Source: Candidatus Gastranaerophilales bacterium (GTDB taxonomy: Bacteria; Cyanobacteriota; Vampirovibrionia; Gastranaerophilales; Gastranaerophilaceae). Taken from it: DNA of 64,000 bases. The DNA lies in the NCBI GenBank assembly GCA_944323875.1, contig CALUUH010000002.1, forward strand, positions 1-64,000, given 5' to 3'. Of this stretch, positions 25,612 to 33,152 are shown piece by piece (positions within the stretch are counted from its first letter, which is position 1; every line of letters starts with the position of its first letter). A program made the translations under genes and the position numbers. Under the pieces are notes generated by a model. It did no database searches and was not told the DNA's origin. It worked only from the letters and a program-made list of their open reading frames with translations.

Positions 25612-26336
25612 TATAACGCAAAATCCTTTCCGAGATAAAATTCTTTAGCAACCGGATCAACAGCAACTTCCTGACTGCGGCCCTGAATTTTGATTTTACC
25701 GTCAAAAATAACATAAGCACGGTCAGTAATTGAAAGTGTTGCTTTCGGGTTGTGGTCAGTAATCAAAACTCCTAAACCCTTATCCTCTGACAATTTTCTG
25801 ATATTGTCTTTAATTTCACCTATCGCAATAGGGTCAATACCTGTAAACGGCTCATCAAGTAAGATAAAGTCCGGACTTGCGGCCAGCGCTCTTGCAAGTT
25901 CAACCCTTCTTCTTTCACCGCCGGACAAAGATACAGCCGAGTAATTTCTCAATCTTGTAACACCAAATTCGTCCAGCAGTTCTTCCAGTTTTCTTTTCTT
26001 TTCGTTTTCTGTAAGCTTGTCATTCATCTGCAAGACTAATTTAATATTATCTTCAACAGTTAATTTTCTAAAAATAGAGGCTTCTTGCGGCAAATACCCG
26101 ATACCTGCTTTTGCACGAATATTCATCGGCCATGACGAAATATCCTGTCCGTCAAGCAAAATTTGGCCTTTATTAGGTTTAACAAGCCCGACAACCATGT
26201 AGAATGTTGTTGTTTTACCTGCACCGTTCGGCCCCAAAAGACAGACAACTTCACCCTTATTTACATCAAAAGAAACATCGTTTACAACGCTTCTGTCGCC
26301 ATATATTTTGATTAAATTTCTTGCCTCAATTCTCAT
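25611..26336 (-). CDS. lptB: LPS export ABC transporter ATP-binding protein
   Basis: The 241-residue ATPase has Walker A 'LLGPNGAGKTTTFYMVVGL', signature 'VSLSGGERRRVELARALA', Walker B 'FILLDEPFTGIDPIA' and an 'GVLITDHNPKATLSI' H-loop. The PDF-type opening MRIEARNLIKIYG and the 'IGYLPQEASIFRKLTVEDNI' Q-loop region are typical of LptB. The ATG at 26336 has AGAGGGGAT upstream; a longer frame to 26480 reads into the trpS promoter. It heads the operon lptB, LptF/G permease, NAGPA-like glycosidase, and is divergent from trpS. Confidence 0.94.
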   Translation of the reverse strand: MRIEARNLIKIYGDRSVVNDVSFDVNKGEVVCLLGPNGAGKTTTFYMVVGLVKPNKGQILLDGQDISSWPMNIRAKAGIGYLPQEASIFRKLTVEDNIKLVLQMNDKLTENEKKRKLEELLDEFGVTRLRNYSAVSLSGGERRRVELARALAASPDFILLDEPFTGIDPIAIGEIKDNIRKLSEDKGLGVLITDHNPKATLSITDRAYVIFDGKIKIQGRSQEVAVDPVAKEFYLGKDFAL

Positions 26337-26408
26337 TTCATATCCCCTCTGTTTATCCAACATATTAACCGAAAAAACTTTGCCTTGCAACAAAATATAA
26401 ATTTTTTG

Positions 26409-26417
26409 TGATATAAT
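26409..26417 (+). promoter_or_regulatory. Extended -10 promoter element of trpS
   Basis: TGATATAAT is an extended -10 (TGnTATAAT) preceded by a T-run, 24 bp before the trpS start. The same TTTTTTGTGATATAATCA context recurs before the DprA-like gene at 32480. Confidence 0.6.
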
Positions 26418-26440
26418 CAAACAAGAAAGAGGGCTGAAAT

Positions 26441-27448
26441 ATGACAGAACAAAAAAGAATAGTATCAGGAATGAGATCAACCGGCAAACTACACTTCGGA
26501 CATTATCTGGGTGTAATACAAAACTGGGTTAAATTACAAAGAGAATATGAAAGTTTCTTTTTTGTTGCTGATTGGCACGCCCTGACGACAAAATATGACA
26601 ATACCGCAAATCTTAAACAAGATGTTGTGGATGTTGTAATAGATTGGCTTGCATGCGGCATCGATCCTGAAGTTTCCACAATCTACGTCCAATCACTTGT
26701 CCCGGAAATTGCGGAATTGAATATATATTTAAGCATGATTACCCCGCAAAACTGGGTAGAACGCGATCCGACCTTAAAGGATATGGCAAAAATCTTACGC
26801 ACAAAAGAGGGTGCAAACTCTCAAGTCAGTTACGGTTTATTAGGCTATCCTGTCCTGATGAGTGCTGATATTATGATGTTCAATGCCGAGGCTGTACCTG
26901 TTGGAATTGATCAGGTTGCGCATCTTGAGTTCACACGTGATGTGGCAAGAAGATTTAACAACATATATAAAACAGATTTCTTTAAAGAAGCCAAGCCGCT
27001 TTTGAACGAATGTTCTCTTATCTGCGGGCTTGACGGAAACAAAATGGGTAAATCTTTCGGCAATGACATAAAAATTTCTGATACCGAAGACGTCACAACC
27101 AAAAAGATTATGACAGCGATTACAGACAGAAGCCGTTTGAGAAAGACTGATTTAGGACATCCGGATCAGTGCGAAGTTGCATACAAATACTGGCAGATTT
27201 TCGGAACTCCGGAGCAGGTAGAAACCGTAAAAAGCGAATGCGAACAGGGTTTGCGCGGCTGTGCTGACTGCAAACGCCAGCTTGCGGCGGTTATTAATGA
27301 ACGGTTTGCGCCAATCAGAGAAAAACGCCGTTATTATGAAGAACATCCACAAGAAGTTGCCAAAATCATTACGGAAGGTTCAGCACGCGCAAGAGCCGAA
27401 GCGCAAAAAACTCTTAAAGAAGTCCGTAAACTCGTTGGGATGTATTAA
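26441..27448 (+). CDS. trpS: Tryptophanyl-tRNA synthetase
   Basis: The 335-residue class I synthetase charges tRNA-Trp. The HIGH-type motif is 'STGKLHFGHYLG' (residues ~14-25) and the KMSKS-type motif is 'GNKMGKSFGNDI' (~residues 194-205). 'FFFVADWHALTTKYD', 'MITPQNWVERDPTLKD' and 'PVGIDQVAHLEFTRDVARRFN' are characteristic of TrpS. AAGAGGG lies eight bases before the ATG. It is followed by the repeat-rich region of P2. Confidence 0.97.
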   Translation: MTEQKRIVSGMRSTGKLHFGHYLGVIQNWVKLQREYESFFFVADWHALTTKYDNTANLKQDVVDVVIDWLACGIDPEVSTIYVQSLVPEIAELNIYLSMITPQNWVERDPTLKDMAKILRTKEGANSQVSYGLLGYPVLMSADIMMFNAEAVPVGIDQVAHLEFTRDVARRFNNIYKTDFFKEAKPLLNECSLICGLDGNKMGKSFGNDIKISDTEDVTTKKIMTAITDRSRLRKTDLGHPDQCEVAYKYWQIFGTPEQVETVKSECEQGLRGCADCKRQLAAVINERFAPIREKRRYYEEHPQEVAKIITEGSARARAEAQKTLKEVRKLVGMY

Positions 27449-28096
27449 AACTGTGAACAGTGAACCGTGAACTGTTGTTACCAATAAGGCACTAAGTTAC
27501 TAAGGCACTGAGGCACTAAGGAGTTACAGAAGTAGTGAACTGTGAATGGTGAACAGTGAACAGTTGTTTCCAAAAGGCACTAAAGAGTTAATAAAGACGT
27601 TAAGTCCTTTACATAAATCAGGCAATATGGAATGCCACATTGGCGGTAATATTTCATGTCCTCCCCTTGAGACTCTGCCGAACAAAAACAATCCGGTGGA
27701 TTGTTTATGTGAGAGGAAACCGAAATCTCTGATTTCGAGGAGGGGTGGGTAGGCGTAGGGTGCGGCAAAGCGGATTTCCGTACGGACAAAGTCCGGATAG
27801 CGAACGGAACGAGCCGACTGGAGCAATGCTCCTCAGGCGAGTCTCCGTGAGCGTGGAGAGCGAGTGAGCGAAGAGTTAAAGCGTAAGCGTACTCGTTATT
27901 CGCGAACGATGCGACAGGCAAATCCAAGACAGCGTAAGCGTGCCCACCGCTTTATCCTGAAACGAGTTCAGCATGACGGAATAAAAGGCAACGTGAGAAA
28001 AGTCTCACGTTGCCTTATTTTTATAACCACTCACTCACCTACTCACCTTACTCACTTATTCACTCAATCACTTAGTCACCTATTCACTTATTCACA
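27449..28096. other. Repeat-rich gene-free stretch between trpS and P2
   Basis: No gene is supported. Present are 7-bp GTGAACA/GTGAACT-type repeats (27452-27475, 27537-27565), an 8-bp AAGGCACT-type run (27484-27520), the long 'gtgcggcaaagcggattt' dispersed element (27755-27876), a GAAACGAGTTCAGCATGACG remnant (27960), a terminator-like hairpin (27985-28016), and an 8-bp TATTCACT-type run (28027-28096). The same families flank P1. Confidence 0.75.
27985..28016. terminator. Terminator-like hairpin downstream of P2
   Basis: AAGGCAACGTGAGA pairs perfectly with its complement across an AAAG loop, followed by ATTTTTAT on the + strand and TTTTATT on the - strand. A decayed relative lies at 14121-14150 near P1. 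Confidence 0.75.
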
Positions 28097-28123
28097 CCAA
28101 CTAAGTCCAAAGTCCTTAGTTGG
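28097..28123. promoter_or_regulatory. Hairpin overlapping P2 stop codon
   Basis: CCAACTAAG and CTTAGTTGG pair as a 9-bp stem enclosing a 9-base loop. The P2 stop codon (28116-28118) is in one arm. It is the counterpart of the 12-bp hairpin at P1 (14277), with the same outer sequence but two mismatches inside. Both are followed, reading out of the gene, by GTGTGAA. Confidence 0.7.
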
Positions 28124-29516
28124 ACAGACAAACCGCGAGGAATCTGCGGCCGTAGCGGCCGTGGCCGTACCAGTACGTGCTGGTAGGGTCGAAGTAGCGG
28201 AGGTACGCGATGGTCTGGCTGGTCTCCCGCCCTGACCAAACAAAGACTCCTAGGGAACCGCTTGGGGTTTGAGCAATGAAGAGTGAAGCTCGATCTGCAT
28301 CCCAGTTTGCATTTGTTGTACCTGAGCTGCTTATTGAATCTGCTGTTGGATATATGTATGCAGCTAATTGTTCTAGCTGGGCTTGGGTTGGCATGTTTTG
28401 AATACCCCCGCATGCTTTCACTGCTCCTGCCCAATAATCACTTGTATAGCCTCCACAATATGCTTTATTATTTCCATAGCCTTCATCTGCTATTTGTTCA
28501 CATTCTGCTTTGCTCAGGGCACTATATCCTGTTCCTGGAGCTAATATCTGTGTTATACACATTGTATCTGCTAATTCCGGTATCATACAGCCTGTTACGC
28601 CTGCTAATTCTTCTACGTTTATCTTACCTATATCTTTACCATTCGTATTAGGATTTTTGTTGCCTGATACATCGTAAAGAATTGCCATGCTGTTTGAAGT
28701 TGCACTAAACTGGTTGTTAAACGGGTCCTGTGTCGCATTTGGGTTATATGCAATAACAGCATTTACTCCATTTGCAAACTGTACCGCTACAGTATCAGAT
28801 TCCCAGTCCAAACCAAAGCTTTGCGCATTCTTGATTGCGGACATGTCAACAGGTTCTTCACCTTCATTCCAGATTACTTGTTTGTCAAAACACTTTGTAA
28901 TTTCTGAATTGTCGCAAACTCTGGTGATTTTGATGTATTTTTTCAACTCATTAACAAAGTCCATAGTGCTTGAATAACCTGCTAATTTTTCTTCTGTATT
29001 CATTTGACGTGTAGCGACTTCTAGGCGCTTGGTGAATACATCTTGAGCAGTGCTCCATGCTTTTTCGTTATGGTTCTTTATTAAGCCCGGAATTGTCAGA
29101 ACAGCTACAACACCGATAATCGCCAGAGTTATCAAGACTTCGGCTAAGGTGAAAGCTGCTTTTGCGGCCACCTGAGTGGTGGTGCAGGCTAGCTTGCCCT
29201 CGGCGAGGGTGAAGGCGGCGCGCATTCCTCGCCCCTTCCGGAAGAGGATAGCAAGGCTTGACGTTGACCGTACTTCTTTAGCGGTCTCCAGAGTGTGGGT
29301 GCAGGCTGGCCTGCCTTGGTGAGGGGTCATGTCAGCCGTGTCGAATTTGTAAGACCCCTCATCCTGACCTTCTCCCCAAGGGGCGAAGGAATGTAACGAT
29401 TGTTGTTCGCCTTGTTTTGACATCTTACTCACTTCACTCACTCTACTCACTTCACTCACCTTTGATGTGTAAGAGCGGACCTGTCCGCCATAACTGTTTG
29501 TTTTTTGGTTGTACAT
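28116..29516 (-). CDS. Prepilin P2 with ~120-residue repeat-derived leader and putative DGR-variable end
   Basis: From the ATG at 29516 (AAGGAGACT upstream) the protein has 466 residues. The prepilin motif AAFTLAEVLITLAIIGVVAV begins near residue 120, preceded by an unusual leader: VSx tripeptide repeats (~18-33), 'SFAPWGEGQDEGS', 'RPACTHTLETAKEVRST', then a first AAFTLAE copy at ~100. A start at 29225 (MRAAFTLAEG) would give a shorter leader. After the N-helix come 'PGLIKNHNEKAWSTAQDVFTK' and a cysteine-containing domain nearly identical to P3. The C-terminal lectin-like domain ('YWAGAVKACGGIQNMPTQAQL') ends 'WSGRETSQTIAYLRYF...LAVCLSN' with GC-rich variable codons as in P1. Confidence 0.82.
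   Translation of the reverse strand: MYNQKTNSYGGQVRSYTSKVSEVSRVSEVSKMSKQGEQQSLHSFAPWGEGQDEGSYKFDTADMTPHQGRPACTHTLETAKEVRSTSSLAILFRKGRGMRAAFTLAEGKLACTTTQVAAKAAFTLAEVLITLAIIGVVAVLTIPGLIKNHNEKAWSTAQDVFTKRLEVATRQMNTEEKLAGYSSTMDFVNELKKYIKITRVCDNSEITKCFDKQVIWNEGEEPVDMSAIKNAQSFGLDWESDTVAVQFANGVNAVIAYNPNATQDPFNNQFSATSNSMAILYDVSGNKNPNTNGKDIGKINVEELAGVTGCMIPELADTMCITQILAPGTGYSALSKAECEQIADEGYGNNKAYCGGYTSDYWAGAVKACGGIQNMPTQAQLEQLAAYIYPTADSISSSGTTNANWDADRASLFIAQTPSGSLGVFVWSGRETSQTIAYLRYFDPTSTYWYGHGRYGRRFLAVCLSN
28119..28237 (-). other. Putative DGR variable region in P2
   Basis: The last ~40 codons (WSGRETSQTIAYLRYF to LAVCLSN) consist mainly of NNC codons (acc agc atc tac ctc cgc ggc cac). They share anchor codons gcg tac, cgN, ttc, gtt tgt and tcc aac taa with P1, while intervening codons differ at first and second positions. 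Length differs from P1 by three codons. This is consistent with adenine-specific retrohoming mutagenesis from related but not identical templates. Confidence 0.6.
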
Positions 29517-29608
29517 AGTTTAGTCTCCTTTCAGTTTTCTTTTGTAATCTATTCTTCTTTTATTCTTTTTTTGCAGCACTAGTTCCACAAGCTATAAATA
29601 ACTTGTGG

Positions 29609-29881
29609 ATAATATATAATATTTCTGTTTTATGACAGGGTTAAGTCGCTCAGCGGGCCTTAAATGTTTTGCCCCCCCCCCCCGTAAAGCCAGTAATAGC
29701 AAGGGTTTCAGGCAATTGAGTGATTAAGTGGGGTTTCAAAATTTCTTCTGTTAACACTTTCGTCACTTTACTCACTTTACTCACTCTACTCACCTTACTC
29801 ACTCCACTCACTTTTTTATTTCTCTGCGCTTCCGACATCCTATTTCCTCTTTCGCATACTCATTATACTTAGTTTAACATA
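29609..29881 (-). repeat. ~260-bp upstream repeat of prepilin loci, copy 2 (G12)
   Basis: Counterpart of 15719-15980. The homopolymer is C12 on the + strand (29672-29683) instead of C13, and there is one extra 9-bp tandem unit. The upstream end (AGTTTAACAT) and AGTCGCTCAGCGGGCC are identical. The one-base difference changes which frame the leader ORF takes. Confidence 0.88.
29650..29838 (-). CDS. Leader ORF upstream of P2, stopped by G12 frame
   Basis: The 62-residue frame (MSEAQRNKKVSGVSK start) matches the first part of the leader ORF at 15408: VSK/VSR tripeptide repeats, 'VLTEEI', 'LPETLAITGFTGGGG'. After the G12 tract it reads 'KTFKAR' and stops, while the G13 copy at P1 continues for ~125 residues. 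The two copies look like alternative states of one slippage-prone switch. Its stop lies 134 bp before the P2 start, so no direct coupling is seen here. Whether the peptide itself matters is unknown. Confidence 0.5.
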   Translation of the reverse strand: MSEAQRNKKVSGVSKVSRVSKVSKVTKVLTEEILKPHLITQLPETLAITGFTGGGGKTFKAR

Positions 29882-29908
29882 TCGCGCTTATATTTTCAAG
29901 GCTTACAA

Positions 29909-32452
29909 TTAAAACTTTTTCAATTTCGCATAAGCTGCGTCCATTGCTTTCTTGCCCTGTTTGCCAAAATCAATCGTATAAAGAGTACTTTCACCCATTT
30001 GTGTCACTTCTTCAATATGACCGACACCAAGTTTGTCATGGAAAACACGATCGCCTACGTTATAAATAAACTCTGCGTTTCTTTGTTCTGTCATCTGGCG
30101 TTCGCGTTCCTGTTCCGCAATCATCTGTTCGCGTTCTTTTTGACGCTTTTCTTCAAGCATACGTTTTATCGCGTTATCTTTGAAAAACTCCTTAACCTTT
30201 TCTTCGTCGCGTTTTTTATTAACTTCGGATTTAACCAAAATTGTTCTGGAAGGGGTTCTGGAGGGTTGCGAATACCTTTGTGTTGAATTATCACGTGTTC
30301 CGTAATCTGTTTTTTTCTGTGTATTGGAAGCAAGGCCTCTGGTCGGAGCAACAAACCCCTTGCCAAATCCGCTGGAAGGTTTTACAAACCCGTAGCTGTC
30401 AGACTGAGCCGCGGAGTATGAGTAGTCGGAAGTTCCGGTTTTTGCCTTTGAAACAGCGTTTCTAAAGGTAGATGTGTCATTGCGGCTGCCTTCAAATGAA
30501 ATAACATTCAGCAATTGACGCGGAATTTCTTCAATAAACCGGCTCGGGTTGTAATATTTATATTCACCCCACATCTGGCGGCGTTTTGCTGATGTTAAAT
30601 ACAGTTTTTCCTCGGCGCGGGTAACACCTACATACATCAAGCGGCGTTCCTCTTCCATTTCAGAAGGTACGTTAAATGTTCTCTGGTGCGGAAAAACACC
30701 TTCATCACATCCAACGAGAAATACAACCGGAAACTCCAGTCCTTTTGCCGAATGCAATGTCATCAATGTTACATTGTTGCTGATATCATCCATACCGTCA
30801 ATATCTGACACCAGTGCAACCTGCTGCAAAAAGTCACCGAGAATATTGCTTTCGTCTTCCGGCACAAATTCACCCGCAACATTAACAAGTTCCTGCAAGT
30901 TTTCAATATCGGCTTCGCTCTCCGGAGTATTCTGCGCCTGCAATTCTGCAAGATATCCCGTCTTTTCTATAACAAGCGTTACAAAATCAGGCAAACTGTA
31001 CGATGCCGCAGCATCCTTAAATTTCAATATCAATTCCGCAAATTCTTTTAATTTTGCCCGTGTTCTCGGTGCAATTTCCAGCGCATCATCAATATGTTTT
31101 ATGGCTTCAAAAAGGCTCATATCCCCTTTGTCCGCAAAATCCTGAAGATTTTTCACCGTAGTATCACCTATAGAACGTCTCGGGACATTGACTATACGTC
31201 TGAAACTCTGAGAGTCATCCGGATTATAAATCAGTTTCAAATAGGCAATAATATCTTTAATTTCTTTACGGTCATAGAATTTCAGCCCGCCATAAATCCT
31301 ATACGGAATACCTGCCGCCATGCAGGCTTCTTCCAGTGCACGGGATTGTGAATTTGTACGGTAAAGTATTGCGTACTGATTATAATTGCCGCCACTGTCC
31401 TGTTTAATTCTGCTTACGACAAAATTCGCTTCATCCGCCTCGTCCTGCGCTTCGAAGTAATCAATCAATTCTCCGTCTCCTTTTTGGGAGTAAAGGACTT
31501 TATCCACGCGTTCGGTATTGTTTTCAATAATCGCGTTTGCTACATTCAAAATATTTGCGGTTGAACGGTAATTTTGCTCCAGTTTAATCATTTTTGTATT
31601 TTTAAAATCATTCTGGAAGTTCATAATAATTGTATAATCAGCCCCGCGCCAGCTGTAAATTGACTGGTCAACATCTCCCACAACACACAAAGAGCGTTCC
31701 GGCGGTACTTCTGACTGTTTATTTGTGTAAAGCATATTCACAAGTTTGTACTGTGCAAGGTTTGTGTCTTGATATTCATCAACCAGAATGTGTTGAAATC
31801 TTTCATAGTAGTTTCTTCGCACTTCTTCGTTCTGTTCAAATAATTTAACCGTCAAAAGAAGCATATCATCAAAGTCTATGGCATTATTGTTATTAAGTGT
31901 ATTTTCGTATTCTTCAAAAATCGCCGCTATCTTCTGTGATTTAAAATCTCTTGCAAATGTCGCAAATGTATATGCATCCTGCATTTTATTCTTTGCATTG
32001 GAAATAATTGATTTTACGAGTTTTGGCTGGTAAAGTTTATCGTCAAGATTCAACTTTTTAATGGCCTGTTTAATAACCGCATTAGTATCAGCGTCGTCAT
32101 AAATCGTAAAGTTTTTATCCAGTTTTTTGCCTGACTGGAAGCTGTATTGTTCAATATTTTCACGCAAAATCCTTCCGCAAATACCGTGGAAAGTGCCAAC
32201 CCACATATATTTGACAACATTTTCGCCAAGCATATTGCCAAGACGCTCTTTCATCTCCCTTGCCGCCTTGTTGGTAAAAGTTACGGCAAGAATATTCCTC
32301 GGTCTGACACCGTTTTGTATCAAATACGCAATTCGTGAAGTTAACACTTTTGTCTTTCCACTCCCTGCACCGGCAAGGATTAACAGCGGCCCTGCAACGG
32401 TTTGCACCGCTTCTCTCTGTTCTTTGTTAAGATTATCTAATAAATTTTCCAT
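29909..32452 (-). CDS. pcrA: PcrA/UvrD-family DNA helicase
   Basis: The 847-residue SF1A helicase has 'LAGAGSGKTKVLTSRIAYLI' (Walker A), 'AVTFTNKAAREMKERL' (Ia), 'ILVDEYQDTNLAQYKLVN' (II), 'VVGDVDQSIYSWRGAD' (III), 'KLEQNYRSTANIL' (IV), 'LMTLHSAKGLEFPVVFLVG' (V) and 'EERRLMYVGVTRAEEKL' (VI). A ~150-residue C-terminal extension rich in Ser/Gly and then Glu/Arg ends in a Tudor-like 'YNVGDRVFHDKLGVGHI' domain, which in PcrA binds RNA polymerase. It unwinds DNA in repair and in removing transcription conflicts. The ATG at 32452 has AATAGGGAT upstream. Confidence 0.95.
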   Translation of the reverse strand: MENLLDNLNKEQREAVQTVAGPLLILAGAGSGKTKVLTSRIAYLIQNGVRPRNILAVTFTNKAAREMKERLGNMLGENVVKYMWVGTFHGICGRILRENIEQYSFQSGKKLDKNFTIYDDADTNAVIKQAIKKLNLDDKLYQPKLVKSIISNAKNKMQDAYTFATFARDFKSQKIAAIFEEYENTLNNNNAIDFDDMLLLTVKLFEQNEEVRRNYYERFQHILVDEYQDTNLAQYKLVNMLYTNKQSEVPPERSLCVVGDVDQSIYSWRGADYTIIMNFQNDFKNTKMIKLEQNYRSTANILNVANAIIENNTERVDKVLYSQKGDGELIDYFEAQDEADEANFVVSRIKQDSGGNYNQYAILYRTNSQSRALEEACMAAGIPYRIYGGLKFYDRKEIKDIIAYLKLIYNPDDSQSFRRIVNVPRRSIGDTTVKNLQDFADKGDMSLFEAIKHIDDALEIAPRTRAKLKEFAELILKFKDAAASYSLPDFVTLVIEKTGYLAELQAQNTPESEADIENLQELVNVAGEFVPEDESNILGDFLQQVALVSDIDGMDDISNNVTLMTLHSAKGLEFPVVFLVGCDEGVFPHQRTFNVPSEMEEERRLMYVGVTRAEEKLYLTSAKRRQMWGEYKYYNPSRFIEEIPRQLLNVISFEGSRNDTSTFRNAVSKAKTGTSDYSYSAAQSDSYGFVKPSSGFGKGFVAPTRGLASNTQKKTDYGTRDNSTQRYSQPSRTPSRTILVKSEVNKKRDEEKVKEFFKDNAIKRMLEEKRQKEREQMIAEQERERQMTEQRNAEFIYNVGDRVFHDKLGVGHIEEVTQMGESTLYTIDFGKQGKKAMDAAYAKLKKF

Positions 32453-32479
32453 ATCCCTATTCCCAAAATTATTTTTTTG

Positions 32480-32488
32480 TGATATAAT
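32480..32488 (+). promoter_or_regulatory. Extended -10 promoter element of DprA-like gene
   Basis: TGATATAAT in a TTTTTTGTGATATAATCA context like that of trpS, 56 bp upstream of the ATG at 32544. It is divergent from pcrA. Confidence 0.55.
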
Positions 32489-32543
32489 CAGCATAATCGA
32501 AAAATATAATTATTGCAATTAAAAAGTAAAAGGGTGGAAACAT

Positions 32544-33128
32544 ATGAATGTTAAAATGAATTCTGAAGATGAAAAAAAGACAAACCAACAATCAATTGTA
32601 GTACCTATTGATGACGATATGGACAAAATTTCATCGGATTCACCCGACACGGTTGACGAATTGGCAATGGAGCTGGCAACAATTCAACAATCAGCAAAAA
32701 GAATTGCAATAATTGGCAGCCGTAATCTGCCTATTACTCACCAGCAAATGATTGAGACACTTACAACAGCGCTCGTTATGCAGGGAAACACAATTATTAC
32801 ATCAGGCGGTTCATCAGGAACTAACGCTGCAGCTATCCGCGGTGCAATGAAAGCTAATCCGGATAAATTGAAAGTTATCCTCCCACAAACAATCGGTCAG
32901 CAGCCAAGTGATGTTCAAAACCAGCTTATTGGTGTTCCAAATATAGTTGAACACTCTGACAGAGCAATGATGACTCTCGCTGACGCGTCACGTGTTTGCA
33001 ACAGAGAAATTATTGATGACTGCAACCAGTTGATTTGTTTTCTTTCTCACACAAGTAAAACTCTGCACAACGCTGTTCAATACGCAGAAGAAGGCCACAA
33101 AGTTATTACAGTGTTCTATTTAGACTAA
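32544..33128 (+). CDS. DprA/SLOG-like Rossmann-fold nucleotide-binding protein
   Basis: The 194-residue protein has an acidic, probably flexible N-terminus (~50 residues) and a SLOG-type Rossmann domain: 'RIAIIGSRNLPITHQQMIE', 'NTIITSGGSSGTNAAAIRGAM', 'LKVILPQTIGQQPSDVQNQL', and 'CNQLICFLSHTSKTLHNAVQYAEEGHKVITVFYL'. The GSR and SGG.SGT motifs resemble the ligand loops of DprA. It lacks the N-terminal SAM and C-terminal winged-helix domains of full DprA, so a DNA-uptake role is uncertain; SLOG domains also sense nucleotide ligands. AAGGGTGGAAA supports the start. Confidence 0.72.
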   Translation: MNVKMNSEDEKKTNQQSIVVPIDDDMDKISSDSPDTVDELAMELATIQQSAKRIAIIGSRNLPITHQQMIETLTTALVMQGNTIITSGGSSGTNAAAIRGAMKANPDKLKVILPQTIGQQPSDVQNQLIGVPNIVEHSDRAMMTLADASRVCNREIIDDCNQLICFLSHTSKTLHNAVQYAEEGHKVITVFYLD

Positions 33129-33152
33129 TTCAGTCTTTATTGACCGGAAAGC

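Noticed and set aside
28027-28096. CRISPR array
   Set aside because: The tandem units are only ~8 bp with no spacers; a microsatellite-like repeat. No cas genes are present.
32544-33128. Full DprA for natural transformation
   Set aside because: Only the Rossmann core is present; the flanking SAM and winged-helix domains are missing, so only a SLOG/DprA-like label is supported.
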